Assembly: GCF_015711645.1 (NCBI RefSeq)
Contig: NZ_JABTEX010000002.1
Coordinates: forward strand, 806,001-870,000
Length of the DNA: 64,000 nt
Origin: Planomonospora sp. ID82291
Lineage (GTDB): Bacteria > Actinomycetota > Actinomycetes > Streptosporangiales > Streptosporangiaceae
Direction of reading: 5' to 3'
The notes below the pieces were generated by a model. That model did no database searches. It saw only the letters and a list, made by a program, of their open reading frames with translations, and was not told where the DNA came from. This document shows positions 55,723-63,998 of this stretch, piece by piece. Positions within the stretch are counted from its first letter, which is position 1. Every line of letters starts with the position of its first letter. The translations under genes and the position numbers were made by a program.

Positions 55723-56940
55723 ATGACGAGCACACGAGAGCGCGGCGCGACCTACGGCGAGGTCTTCGCCGCGGACGGATTCCGGGTGCTGTTCGGGGGC
55801 TTCGCGCTCCTGGTCGTCGGCGACCAGGTCAAGATGCTGGCCCTGGCGGCGCTGGTGCACGCGCGGACCGGTTCCGCGGGGCTGTCGGCGGCGGCGTACA
55901 TGCTCGGCTTCCTGCCCTACATCGTGGGCGGCACCCTCCTGATCTCGCTGGCCGACCGGATCCGGCCGCGCCCGCTGATGATCGCCGGAGAACTGGTCAG
56001 GGCGGCGACCTGCCTGCTGCTGGCCCTCGCCGGGATGCCCGTCTGGGCGATGCTCGCGCTGGTCCTGGCCACCGGCGTGCTCTCCCCGGTGTTCGGGGCG
56101 GCCCGCACCGCGCTCCTGCCCGACCTGCTGGTGGGGGACGCGTTCGTGCTCGCCAGGTCGGTGCTGAGCATGACGGCGGCCGGGGCCCAGATCGGCGGGC
56201 TCGCCCTGGGCGGCGGGCTGCTCGCCGCCACCGGGTCGGAGGGGGCCCTGCTGGTCACCGCCGGGCTCTCCGCCGTCGCGGCGGTCGTCCTGCGGGCGGG
56301 GCTGCCGGACCTGCCCGGCCGGGACCGGGACGGGGGCCGGGGCGGCCGGGGCCGGGGCGGCGCCGTACGGGAGACGCTGCGGGTCAACCGGGCTCTGCTG
56401 GCCGACGCGCGGGTGCGCGGACTGCTGCTGGCGCAGTGGCTCCCGGTCTCGTTCGTGACGGGCGCCGAGGCCGTGTTCGTCCCCTACCTGGGCGGCACGG
56501 CCGGGATCGGGCTCACCGCCGCGTCCGCGGGCCTGGCGCTCGGCAGCTTCGCCGTCGGCCGGTTCGCCTCCCCGGAGGACCGGGAGCGGCTGGCCCTGCC
56601 CCTCGCGGCGGCGGCGGGCGTGCCCCTGCTCGGGTTCGCCCTCGGGCCGGGGCTCGCCGGGACCGCGCTGCTCGCCCTGCTCGCCACGGCGGCCGCCGGC
56701 TCCTACGCGCTGGGGCTGCAGCGGCGGTTCGTGGACGCGACGCCGGAGCCGGTCAGGGGCCAGGCCTTCGGCCTGCTCAGCGCGGGTGCGATGACCGGCC
56801 AGGCGGCGGGCGCCGCACTGGTGGGTCTGGCCGCGGAGTGGACCGCCCCCCACCTGGCGATCGCCCTCGCCGGAGCCGCGACCATCGCCTGCTCGGCGGC
56901 CCTGCACCGGTCCCTGCGGCCGGAGGCCATGGGCGGATGA
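55723..56940 (+). CDS. MFS transporter
   Basis: A 405-residue carrier with about twelve helices. FGGFALLVVGDQVKMLAL, SLADRIRPRPLMIAGELVRA (the cytoplasmic loop between helices 2 and 3) and VFGAARTALLPDL are typical of the MFS_3/enterobactin-exporter-like group. A Gly/Arg-rich central loop (GRDRDGGRGGRGRGG) splits the two halves. ATG 55723 is preferred over the GTG at 55696, as the protein core begins after it, though neither has a clear ribosome site. Control by the divergent ArsR-like regulator is likely. Confidence 0.87.
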   Translation: MTSTRERGATYGEVFAADGFRVLFGGFALLVVGDQVKMLALAALVHARTGSAGLSAAAYMLGFLPYIVGGTLLISLADRIRPRPLMIAGELVRAATCLLLALAGMPVWAMLALVLATGVLSPVFGAARTALLPDLLVGDAFVLARSVLSMTAAGAQIGGLALGGGLLAATGSEGALLVTAGLSAVAAVVLRAGLPDLPGRDRDGGRGGRGRGGAVRETLRVNRALLADARVRGLLLAQWLPVSFVTGAEAVFVPYLGGTAGIGLTAASAGLALGSFAVGRFASPEDRERLALPLAAAAGVPLLGFALGPGLAGTALLALLATAAAGSYALGLQRRFVDATPEPVRGQAFGLLSAGAMTGQAAGAALVGLAAEWTAPHLAIALAGAATIACSAALHRSLRPEAMGG

Positions 56941-56961
56941 TCGATGCCGTCTGGAATTTTC

Positions 56962-56994
56962 TCTCATATATGAGATAAAGTCTCTCATGTGAGA
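56962..56994. promoter_or_regulatory. Twin palindromes overlapping the XRE gene start codon
   Basis: TCTCATATATGAGA (56962-56975) and TCTCATGTGAGA (56983-56994) share TCTCA...TGAGA and begin 21 bp apart, two helical turns. The second contains the GTG start codon at 56989. TAAAGT (56976-56981) between them could be a -10. Confidence 0.75.
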
Positions 56995-57597
56995 TACGTG
57001 GACCCGCGGCCCGCCCAGGAGGCCGCCCCGGAGACCGGGACGGAGCGGATGGAGGCCCGGCTCGCGGCCCGGCTGGCCGGGCTCCGGACGGAGCGCGGCT
57101 GGTCGCTGGAGGAGCTCGCGGGCCGGACCGGGGTGAGCCGCTCGACCCTGTCGCGGCTGGAGCGCGGGGAGATCAGCCCGACGGCGGCCCTGCTCGGCAG
57201 GCTGTGCACCGCCTACGAGCGGACGATGTCCAGGCTCCTGGCCGAGGTGGAGTCCGAGCCGCCGCAGCTGGTGCGCGCCGCGGAGCAGCCGGTGTGGCGG
57301 GACGAGGCGTCGGGCTTCACCCGCCGGTCGGTCTCCCCGCCCCACGCCGGCCTGCGCGGCGAGGTCGTCGAGGGCGTGCTGCGCCCCGGAGCGGACATCT
57401 CCTACGACGGGTCGCCCGTGCCGGGGCTGGAGCAGCACATCTGGGTGCTGGAGGGAGAGCTGGAGGTCACCGCCGACGGTCACGCGCACGAGATCCGGGC
57501 GGGGGACTGCCTGCGGTTCCGGCTCTGGGGCCGCTCGCGCTTCCGCTGCACCGGTTCCGGACCGGTCCGCTACGCCCTGATGCTCGTCCTGCCCTGA
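56989..57597 (+). CDS. XRE-family regulator with cupin domain
   Basis: A 202-residue regulator. The helix-turn-helix spans about residues 20-80 (WSLEELAGRTGVSRSTLSRL, then ERGEISPTAALL); the cupin barrel (about 115-198) has GLEQHIWVLEGELEV and RAGDCLRFRLWG. The start is probably GTG 56989, which lies inside an operator palindrome, with a -10-like TAAAGT just upstream and no ribosome site, so a leaderless mRNA repressed by its own product is likely. ATG 57049 is the fallback. A GNAT gene follows after 44 bp and is probably coregulated. Confidence 0.88.
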   Translation: MRYVDPRPAQEAAPETGTERMEARLAARLAGLRTERGWSLEELAGRTGVSRSTLSRLERGEISPTAALLGRLCTAYERTMSRLLAEVESEPPQLVRAAEQPVWRDEASGFTRRSVSPPHAGLRGEVVEGVLRPGADISYDGSPVPGLEQHIWVLEGELEVTADGHAHEIRAGDCLRFRLWGRSRFRCTGSGPVRYALMLVLP

Positions 57598-57641
57598 ACC
57601 CGTACGGACCGGTCGTACGCCGGACCCGACAGGAGGCCCGC

Positions 57642-58163
57642 ATGACGCACACGATCACGCGCCTGTCCGCCGAGGAGTTCCGCGACAGCGTGCGGGAGCT
57701 CGCCGGACTACTCGCCGACGCCGTCGACGGCGGCTCCTCCCTGGGCTTCCTCGCCCCCCTCGACCGGGACGCGGCGGCGGTCTGGTGGCGGGACCGGGAG
57801 CCCGCCGTGGCCGACGGCAGCCTCGCCGTCTGGGTCTCCCGCGGCGCCGGAGGCGTCGACGGCACGGTCGGCCTCGCCTTCGAGGGCAGGGCCAACGGCA
57901 GGAACCGGGCCGAGGTCGTCAAGCTGATGGTCCACCGCCGCGCCCGGGGCCGAGGGCTGGGCCGCGGGCTGCTCGCCGCCGCCGAGCGGGCCGCCGCCGA
58001 GGCGGGAGCCACCCTCCTGCTCCTGGACACCGAGACCGGCAGCGCCGCGGACCACCTGTACGGCGCCGCCGGCTGGACCCGCTACGGCGTCGTCCCCGAC
58101 TACGCCGCCGACCCGGCCGGCTCCCTGCGGGACTGCAGTTTCTACTACAAGCGGATCGGCTGA
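57642..58163 (+). CDS. GNAT-family N-acetyltransferase
   Basis: A 173-residue acetyltransferase. The acetyl-CoA-binding motif A is VVKLMVHRRARGRGLGRGLL near residues 90-110, and the C-terminal LYGAAGWTRYGVVPDYA is the motif B region. The substrate is unknown; such genes often modify small amines or antibiotics. ATG 57642 follows aggaggcccgc. It lies 44 bp after the XRE-cupin gene on the same strand and so is likely its operon partner. Confidence 0.9.
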   Translation: MTHTITRLSAEEFRDSVRELAGLLADAVDGGSSLGFLAPLDRDAAAVWWRDREPAVADGSLAVWVSRGAGGVDGTVGLAFEGRANGRNRAEVVKLMVHRRARGRGLGRGLLAAAERAAAEAGATLLLLDTETGSAADHLYGAAGWTRYGVVPDYAADPAGSLRDCSFYYKRIG

Positions 58164-58346
58164 TCCGGCTCCGGGACCCCGGATCGCCCGGCCGGTGCCC
58201 GCCGCGGTCCCCGGGAAGTCTCCTCCTCCGGAGACGGGACCGCCGCGAAGACTGGGTAGGACCGTTGGATGACCGGGAATCCGCGAGAGAGGGGCGGGCC
58301 CGGCCGGGGACGGGGGAGTGAGGGGACGGCCCCCGAGAATCGGCGA

Positions 58347-58390
58347 GCGGTGGAGCGATGACCGGGGAACGGTGGAGCGATGGCCGGGGT
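58347..58390 (+). repeat. 22-bp tandem duplication over the response regulator start
   Basis: Copies 58347-58368 and 58369-58390 match at 19 of 22 bases. Each contains ggtggagcgatg, so the ribosome site and start codon are duplicated; only the second ATG (58380) opens the receiver frame. Confidence 0.82.
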
Positions 58391-58781
58391 TTTGGTCGTG
58401 GACGACGATCCGGACGTGAAGTTCGTGGTGAGTCTCGTGCTCAAGCGGTCCGGGCACGACGTCGTGACGGCCGGCACCGGGCAGGCGGCCCTGGAGATCG
58501 CCGCCCGGGAGATGCCCGACGCCGTGATCCTGGACTGGGTGATGCCGGGGCTGTTCGGTCCCGAGGTGTGCCGCAGGCTGCGGGCGATGCCCGGAGGCGA
58601 CCGGGTGGCGGTGATGATGCTGACGGTCCGGGTGGGAGAGGGGGACATGGAGGCCGCCTTCCGGGCCGGGGCCGACGACTACATGATCAAGCCGTTCGGC
58701 CACGAGGAGTTCGTGGCGCGGGTCGAGGGCATGCTCGCCCGGGCGGCGCGGCCCGGCTCCGACCCGGACCGATGGCCCTGA
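58380..58781 (+). CDS. Single-domain response regulator
   Basis: A 133-residue stand-alone receiver. The acidic pocket is VVDDDPDV (residues 6-13), the phosphoacceptor Asp is in AVILDWVMPG near residue 53, and the switch Thr and Lys are in MMLTVR and DYMIKPFG. There is no output domain, so it must act through a partner protein; no kinase is encoded nearby. ATG 58380 follows ggtggagcg. Its stop lies in the first copy of a triple 31-bp tandem repeat. Confidence 0.92.
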   Translation: MAGVLVVDDDPDVKFVVSLVLKRSGHDVVTAGTGQAALEIAAREMPDAVILDWVMPGLFGPEVCRRLRAMPGGDRVAVMMLTVRVGEGDMEAAFRAGADDYMIKPFGHEEFVARVEGMLARAARPGSDPDRWP

Positions 58782-58859
58782 CCGGTGCGGCTCCGGGGAC
58801 CGATGGCCCTGACCGGTGCGGCTCCGGGAACCGGCGGCCCTGACCGGTGCGGGTCAGGG
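58767..58859. repeat. 3 x 31-bp tandem repeat joining two convergent stop codons
   Basis: Copies 58767-58797 and 58798-58828 are identical; the third (58829-58859) matches at 26 of 31. The response regulator TGA is in copy 1 (58779-58781) and the LacI gene stop in copy 3 (58854-58856), so the array is the whole intergenic space. Confidence 0.93.
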
Positions 58860-59843
58860 CCGCCGCTCCCCGGAGCCACGTGGGACGAGCCGGGCCGGCA
58901 GCTCGATGCGCTCGGCGGGACCGGTGTCGCCGGCCAGGCGGCGGAAGAGCAGCTCGGCGGCCGTCCGGCCCAGGTCGGCGGGGTCCTGGGCGACCACGCT
59001 CACCCCGGGCGTCAGCAGGTCGGCCAGCTCGAAGTCGTCGAAGCCGACCAGCGGCGGGCGGTGGCCGGAACGCAGCAGCGCCACGGTGATCCGGCCGTTG
59101 CCGGTGAACACGGCCGTGGGCGGGTCCGGCTCGGCCAGCATCCGCTCCAGCGCGGCCCCGGCCCGCCCCGGCGGGCCCGTCGCGATCAGCGCCCCGTCGG
59201 CGGGCAGGCCCGCGTCGCCGAGCGCCCGGCGGTAGCCGCGCAGGCGCTCGGCGGCGGTGAAGATGGTGGTGCGGTCGCCGAGGAAGGCGATCCGGCGGTG
59301 GCCGTGGCGGATCAGATGGGTGACCCCGGCGTGCGCGCCGCCGGCGTTGTCGCAGAGCACGGTGTCGACGTCCAGCCCGCCGGGGCGGTCGGCGAAGACG
59401 GCGGCGACGTCCGCGGCCAGCTCGGGCCGCAGGTAGTCGTGATCGGTCCCGGCGGGCACGATGACCAGCCCGTCCACCCGGCGGGCGCAGAAGGCGAGCA
59501 CGAGTTCCCGCTCGCGCCGCGGATCCTCCCCGGAGGAACCACTGAGCACCAGTGAGCCGTGGCGCAGCGCCACGTCCTCGACCGCCCGGCTGATCTCCGA
59601 GTAGAACGGGTCGGCGACGTCCTCGATCACCAGCCCGATGGTCGCGGTCCGGCCCCGCCGGAGCACCCGGGCGCTCTCGTTGCGCCGGTAGCCGAGCCGT
59701 TCGATGGCCGCGGCGACCCTCTCGGCGGTGGCGGGGCTGACCCCGGGCTCCGCGTTGACGACCCGGGAGACCGTCTTGAGCGCCACGCCGGCCGTCGCCG
59801 CGACGTCCTTCATCGTGGGCCGCCCCCGGATGCTCTCCGTCAC
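58854..59843 (-). CDS. LacI-family transcriptional regulator
   Basis: A 329-residue regulator. The N-terminal helix-turn-helix is TMKDVAATAGVALKTVSRVV with the hinge helix at ESARVLRRGR. The periplasmic-binding-like effector domain has TIGLVIEDVADPFYSEI, RRVDGLVIVPAG and PPLVGFDDFELADLLTPGVS. The family usually senses sugars. GTG 59843 is preferred; ATG 59813 (MKDV) would also work. It diverges from an MFS transporter, which may be its target, but no clear LacI operator was found between them. Confidence 0.9.
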   Translation of the reverse strand: MTESIRGRPTMKDVAATAGVALKTVSRVVNAEPGVSPATAERVAAAIERLGYRRNESARVLRRGRTATIGLVIEDVADPFYSEISRAVEDVALRHGSLVLSGSSGEDPRRERELVLAFCARRVDGLVIVPAGTDHDYLRPELAADVAAVFADRPGGLDVDTVLCDNAGGAHAGVTHLIRHGHRRIAFLGDRTTIFTAAERLRGYRRALGDAGLPADGALIATGPPGRAGAALERMLAEPDPPTAVFTGNGRITVALLRSGHRPPLVGFDDFELADLLTPGVSVVAQDPADLGRTAAELLFRRLAGDTGPAERIELPARLVPRGSGERRP

Positions 59844-60224
59844 GCTCCGATCATCGCCCGGGCCGCACCGGTGGACGACGTCGTCACGGCGTTCCGGTCC
59901 CGGGGCCGCCTCCGGCACCTCCCGGCGCCCGTGCTCCCTCTCCCCGCTCTCCACGTCCGGCGTCGCGGTCGGCCGGGCCGCGTCCGTCACCTCGGCGGCG
60001 GCCCCGCCCCGTGCGGACATCCCGGAGAGCAGCCCGTCCGGCCCGGACGGACCCGGCGCCCCTGCCGACATCGCGGCCACCTTCCCTCGCCTCCCTCCAG
60101 CGTGTCACGGAGCCTGCCGGGCTTCGGGGCCGGGCTTCGGGGCCGGGCGCCGGGCTCCTCGTCGCCGTCCGCGCGGGAGGGGTCCGGCGCAGGCCGCCTC
60201 CCGCAGGTGTGCGAAAGTAGAGCG
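59844..60224. other. Intergenic region between LacI and MFS genes
   Basis: About 380 bp without a supported gene; the open frame on the minus strand is an upstream extension of lacI without homology. It includes a triple 13-bp repeat (60116-60154). No LacI-type palindrome with a central CG was convincing. Confidence 0.45.
60116..60154 (+). repeat. Triple 13-bp tandem repeat
   Basis: gccgggcttcggg occurs twice exactly (60116-60128, 60129-60141), followed by gccgggcgccggg (60142-60154). Confidence 0.85.
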
Positions 60225-61400
60225 ATGTCCGAACGCCGGGTCCGTCTGTCATGGTTCCTGCTGGTCGCCGGGTTCGTGCTCGCCTCGTTCAACCTCCGGC
60301 CGGCCCTGGCCGGGATCTCGCCGGTGCTCGACGAGATCATGGAGGATCTCGGGCTGAGCCCGGCCGAGGGCGGCGCGATCACCACCGTGATGGTGGTCTG
60401 CCTGGGGGTGCTGGCGCCGCTCGCCCCTCCGCTGGCCCGCCGCTTCGGCCTGGACCGCACGCTGCTGGCCGGGCTGCTGGTGCTGGCCGCCGGACTGCTG
60501 CTGCGCAGCGCCGGAAGCGTCCCCGCGCTGTACGCGGGCGCGGCCGTGGCCGGCACCGCCATAGCGATCATGAACGTGGTGATGCCGGGCATCGTCAAGC
60601 AGCACTTCCCCGCGCGGGTCGGCCTGTTCACCGGCGTCTACGTCTCCGGCCTGGTCCTCGGCGCCGCCGCGGCCTCCGGGCTGACGGTCCCGCTCGAACG
60701 CGTCACCGGCTACGACTGGCGCGGGGCCACCGCACTGGCCGCGCTCCCCGCCGTGGCGGCCGCCCTGCTCTGGCTGCCCCAGGCACTGCGCCGTCCGGCG
60801 GGCGGACCGGTGGAGCCCGTACCGTTCCGCGCGCTGCTGCGCTCCCCGGTGACCTGGTCCGTCACGGCGTTCATGGGGGTGCAGTCGCTGACCTTCTACG
60901 TCACGCTCGCCTGGCTGCCGACGATCTTCCAGGAGGCCGGGCTCCCCGCCGACCAGGCCGGCTACCTGCTGGGTCTGTCCAACCTCGTCCAGGTGGCGGT
61001 CACGCTCGTGGTGCCCGTGCACGCCGGGAGGGCGCGCTCGCAGGCGCCGCACGTGACGGTGGCGACCCTGCTCACCGCCGCCGGGTACGCCGGGGTGCTG
61101 GCGGCCCCCGCCACCGTGCCCTGGCTCTGGATGCTCGTCCTCGGAATCGGCCAGGGCGCCGCGATCGCGCTGGCGATGCTGATCATCACCCTGCGCGCCC
61201 CCGACCCGGCGGCGGTGACCGCGCTGTCGGCCGTCGCCCAGTCGGCGGGGTACGTCATGGCGGCGCTCGGCCCGTTCCTGTTCGGGCTGCTGAGGGAGGT
61301 CTCCGGCGGCTGGACGGTGCCGCTGCTGGCCGGACTCGGCGCGTGCGGGCTCCAACTCGTCGCGGGCCTCCCCGCCGGGCGCCCCGCCCGCGCCGGGTGA
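60225..61400 (+). CDS. MFS transporter, CynX/NimT-like
   Basis: A 391-residue carrier with twelve helices. ASFNLRPALAGISPVLDEI after the first helix, the loop RRFGLDRT, and VMPGIVKQHFPARVGLFTGV match the CynX/NimT (cyanate/2-nitroimidazole) branch. The actual substrate is unknown. ATG 60225 follows gaaagtagagcg; the frame upstream is open but carries no homology. The TGA stop begins a tandem 30-bp duplication. Confidence 0.9.
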   Translation: MSERRVRLSWFLLVAGFVLASFNLRPALAGISPVLDEIMEDLGLSPAEGGAITTVMVVCLGVLAPLAPPLARRFGLDRTLLAGLLVLAAGLLLRSAGSVPALYAGAAVAGTAIAIMNVVMPGIVKQHFPARVGLFTGVYVSGLVLGAAAASGLTVPLERVTGYDWRGATALAALPAVAAALLWLPQALRRPAGGPVEPVPFRALLRSPVTWSVTAFMGVQSLTFYVTLAWLPTIFQEAGLPADQAGYLLGLSNLVQVAVTLVVPVHAGRARSQAPHVTVATLLTAAGYAGVLAAPATVPWLWMLVLGIGQGAAIALAMLIITLRAPDPAAVTALSAVAQSAGYVMAALGPFLFGLLREVSGGWTVPLLAGLGACGLQLVAGLPAGRPARAG

Positions 61401-61482
61401 CGGTCCGGGTGCCGGACCCGTACCGGGTGACGGTCCGGGTGCCGGACCCGTACCGGGTGACGGCCCGGGGTCCGGCCCGCGC
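61393..61482 (+). repeat. 30-bp tandem repeat across the MFS stop codon
   Basis: Copies 61393-61422 and 61423-61452 are identical. A degenerate third copy (61453-61482) follows. The MFS stop TGA (61398-61400) is in copy 1 and is repeated in the others. Confidence 0.92.
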
Positions 61483-61578
61483 CGGATGCCGTTCCCGGCG
61501 CCGGGGCGTGGCGCGGCCGTCGTGTCCCGGGCACCCGGCGGCCATCCGGCGGCCATCCGGGATCCCTACGGTCCTTCC

Positions 61579-62676
61579 ATGATCCGTAGGTTCCTCGCCG
61601 TGGCGCTGACCGTCCTCGCGACCGGTACCGTCACCGTTGTGCTGCACCGACCCGAACCCGCCGCCGCCGAGCGCCGCGGCGACGAGCCCATCGTCATCGG
61701 CCACCGGGGCGCGAGCGCCCACCGGCCCGAGCACACCCTGCTCTCCTACGAGGCCGCGATCGCGCTGGGCGCCGACTACATCGAGCCCGACCTGGTCTCC
61801 ACCAGGGACGGCGTCCTCGTGGCGCGCCACGAGAACGAGATCTCCGGCACCACGGACGTGGCGGACCACCCGGAGTTCGCGGCCCGCCGTACCACGAAGA
61901 CCATCGACGGCCGGCCGGTCACCGGCTGGTTCACCGAGGACTTCACGCTCGCCGAGCTGAAGACCCTCCGGGCGGTGGAGCGCGTGCCCGACCTGCGGCC
62001 GGGCAACACCGTCTTCAACGGGCTGGCGGAGATCCCGACCTTCGAGGAGGTCCTGCGGCTGGCCGGTGACCACGGGGTCGGCGTCTACCCCGAGACCAAG
62101 CACCCGACCTACTTCGACTCCGTCGGCCTCTCCCTGGAGGAGCCGCTGCTGGAGACCCTCCGCAGGAACGGCTGGGACGGGAGGCGCTCCCCCGTCTTCA
62201 TCCAGTCCTTCGAGACCGCCAACCTGCGCGAGCTGCGGAAGAGGACCCGGCTCCCGCTGATCCAGCTGATCGGCGCGAGCGGCGCGCCGTACGACTGGAC
62301 CGCCGCGGGGGACGCGCGCACCTACGACGCGATGGTCACCCCCGAGGGCCTGCGCGAGGTCGCGCGGTACGCCGACGGCATCGGCGTGGACACCCGGCGG
62401 ATCGTGCCGACCGGACCCGACGGCCGCCTGCTCGCGCCCACCGCGCTGATCGGCGACGCGCACCGGGCCCGGCTGAAGGTCCACACCTGGACGGTGCGGA
62501 ACGAGAACTCCCAGCTCCCGGTGGACTTCCGGCGCGGTGACCCGGCCAACCCGGCCTTCCCGCGGGCCACCGGCGACGTGATGGGCTGGCTGGAGAAGCT
62601 CTACCGGCTCGGCCTGGACGGCGTCTTCGCCGACGACCCGGGCATCGCGCGCGCCGTCAGGGAACGGGTCCTCTGA
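61579..62676 (+). CDS. Exported glycerophosphodiester phosphodiesterase
   Basis: A 365-residue GDPD. A signal peptide (FLAVALTVLATGTVTVVL) is followed by the catalytic domain with VIGHRGASAHRPEHT (metal/catalytic His and Arg-Gly), YIEPDLVSTRDGVLVARHE (acidic metal ligands and second His), VGVYPETKHP, and LDGVFADDPG at the end. It hydrolyses glycerophosphodiesters or related polymers outside the cell, supplying phosphate and glycerol. ATG 61579 is chosen as the start of the signal peptide. An insertion after the second motif (DVADHPEFAARRTTKTIDG) is typical of the GlpQ-type branch. Confidence 0.93.
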   Translation: MIRRFLAVALTVLATGTVTVVLHRPEPAAAERRGDEPIVIGHRGASAHRPEHTLLSYEAAIALGADYIEPDLVSTRDGVLVARHENEISGTTDVADHPEFAARRTTKTIDGRPVTGWFTEDFTLAELKTLRAVERVPDLRPGNTVFNGLAEIPTFEEVLRLAGDHGVGVYPETKHPTYFDSVGLSLEEPLLETLRRNGWDGRRSPVFIQSFETANLRELRKRTRLPLIQLIGASGAPYDWTAAGDARTYDAMVTPEGLREVARYADGIGVDTRRIVPTGPDGRLLAPTALIGDAHRARLKVHTWTVRNENSQLPVDFRRGDPANPAFPRATGDVMGWLEKLYRLGLDGVFADDPGIARAVRERVL

Positions 62677-62800
62677 GCCGCGAGCGGTCGCCGGGCGGTG
62701 ACGCTGCTCCTCCCGCGGTCCCCGTGGTCCCGCGGTCCTACGGCCCCGTGGTCCGCCGGACGACGGGCCGGGCGTCACCGGGAGGCGTTCGCCTGCATCC

Positions 62801-63433
62801 TCACCGTCGGACGACGTCGTCCAGCGGGCGCAGCTCGTCGGCGTAGCTCACCGAGACGCGGCGCATCACGCCGGTCCCGCTGATGGAGTACTGGCCCAGC
62901 CGCCACAGCGGCGGCGAGTAGGCGTGGATCGACACGCTGCCGTGCACCGCGCCGGTCAGCCGGTGGATGTGGTCCGGGCCGAAGGAGAACGACTCACCCG
63001 CCGAGACGACGGTCTCCAGGTGTTCGCCGCCGATGCGGGGATTGCACTCCAGGAGCGCCCCGGCCACCACCCGGACGGCTCCGGAGGAGACGTCGTGGTC
63101 GTGCCAGCCGGTGTCGTCCTCGGGCCGCCAGCACAGCAGCCAGACGTCGACGTGGGAGTCCCGGTAGAGGGAGGCGTAGTGCCGTCCGCCCTCTTCCGGG
63201 AAGAGGACGTGCTCCTGCCACCGGACCGGGTCGGCGGCCAGTCCGTCGACCAGCTCGCGCAGCTCGCGCCGGTCGAGGTCGCGGGCGGGCAGGCTCGCGA
63301 AGTCCGCCTCGGGGGACGCCGCCGGGGGCGCTTCCGGGTGGGCCGCCGGGGACGCCGAGGCCATTGCGGGAGGCACCGCGGGAGACGCCGCGGGAGACGC
63401 CGCGGGAGGCGCGGTCAGGGCCGCCGAGGTCAT
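62801..63433 (-). CDS. Cysteine dioxygenase-family protein (cupin)
   Basis: A 210-residue protein. Residues 1-45 are a low-complexity Ala/Pro/Ser leader; the rest is a cupin of the CDO group. The first metal motif is TGWHDHDVSSGAV (HxH), and the third histidine is in GPDHIHRLTG. Cys-Tyr crosslinking residues of the eukaryotic enzyme cannot be recognised. It may oxidise cysteine or another thiol. The start is ATG 63433, but an in-frame ATG at 63363 would remove most of the leader. It follows the amidohydrolase gene by 46 bp on the same strand. Confidence 0.85.
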   Translation of the reverse strand: MTSAALTAPPAASPAASPAVPPAMASASPAAHPEAPPAASPEADFASLPARDLDRRELRELVDGLAADPVRWQEHVLFPEEGGRHYASLYRDSHVDVWLLCWRPEDDTGWHDHDVSSGAVRVVAGALLECNPRIGGEHLETVVSAGESFSFGPDHIHRLTGAVHGSVSIHAYSPPLWRLGQYSISGTGVMRRVSVSYADELRPLDDVVRR

Positions 63434-63479
63434 GGACGGCCTCCCGCGGGTGTCCGGCGCGCACGGCCCTGGGGCTGGT

Positions 63480-63998
63480 TCATGGACGAGGCTCCTTCCG
63501 GTGGAGCAGACGGGCGGGGTTGGCGACGGAGACCGCGTGCCAGGCGGCGGCGCCGAGGGCGGGGGAGAGGTCCGGGGCGGTGGCGTAGGGCAGGTCGGAA
63601 CCGCTGACCACGACGTCGACGCCGAGCTCGCGGACGACCGCGTCGACGGCCCGGGGGCCGTAGGAGGAGGTCTCCACGAACATTCCGGTGTCCACCACCC
63701 CTCTGGCCCCGCCGCCCCGCCGGGCCAGCCGCTCGGAGTGGAGCGGCGCCAGCCCGGCCAGCAGGGCGAAGCAGACCCGGAGCCGGGGATGTCGGGGGCG
63801 GCCGAACGCGGCGAACGCGAACCAGGCGGCGTGCATCTGCTGCACGTACGGCACGACGGCGGACCACCAGCCGGGACCGTCGCCGGAGCCGCTCCCCGAT
63901 CCGCCGCCCGGTCCTCCGGCGGGCCCGCCCCCGGCGCCTGCGGTGGAGCGGTCACCGGGTCCTCCGACGGGACCGGGGTGGATGAAGAGCGGGAGGCC
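63480..63998 (-). CDS. Amidohydrolase-family protein (N-terminal part beyond window)
   Basis: The frame is open to the right window edge and reads GLPLFIHPGP near the edge, the loop with a metal-site histidine seen in amidohydrolase_2 (ACMSD-like) enzymes. A Gly/Ser-rich insertion (GPGGGSGSGSGDGPG) follows, then VPYVQQMHAAWFAFAAFG, and a C-terminal VVSGSDLPYATAPD with the catalytic-type Asp. At least 172 residues are present and the start lies outside. It precedes the cysteine dioxygenase-like gene in a probable operon. Confidence 0.8.
   Translation of the reverse strand, partial: GLPLFIHPGPVGGPGDRSTAGAGGGPAGGPGGGSGSGSGDGPGWWSAVVPYVQQMHAAWFAFAAFGRPRHPRLRVCFALLAGLAPLHSERLARRGGGARGVVDTGMFVETSSYGPRAVDAVVRELGVDVVVSGSDLPYATAPDLSPALGAAAWHAVSVANPARLLHRKEPRP

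Noticed and set aside
59844-60080. N-terminal extension of the LacI regulator
   Set aside because: The frame is open, but LacI homology begins at the helix-turn-helix and the upstream residues are low-complexity without a start context.
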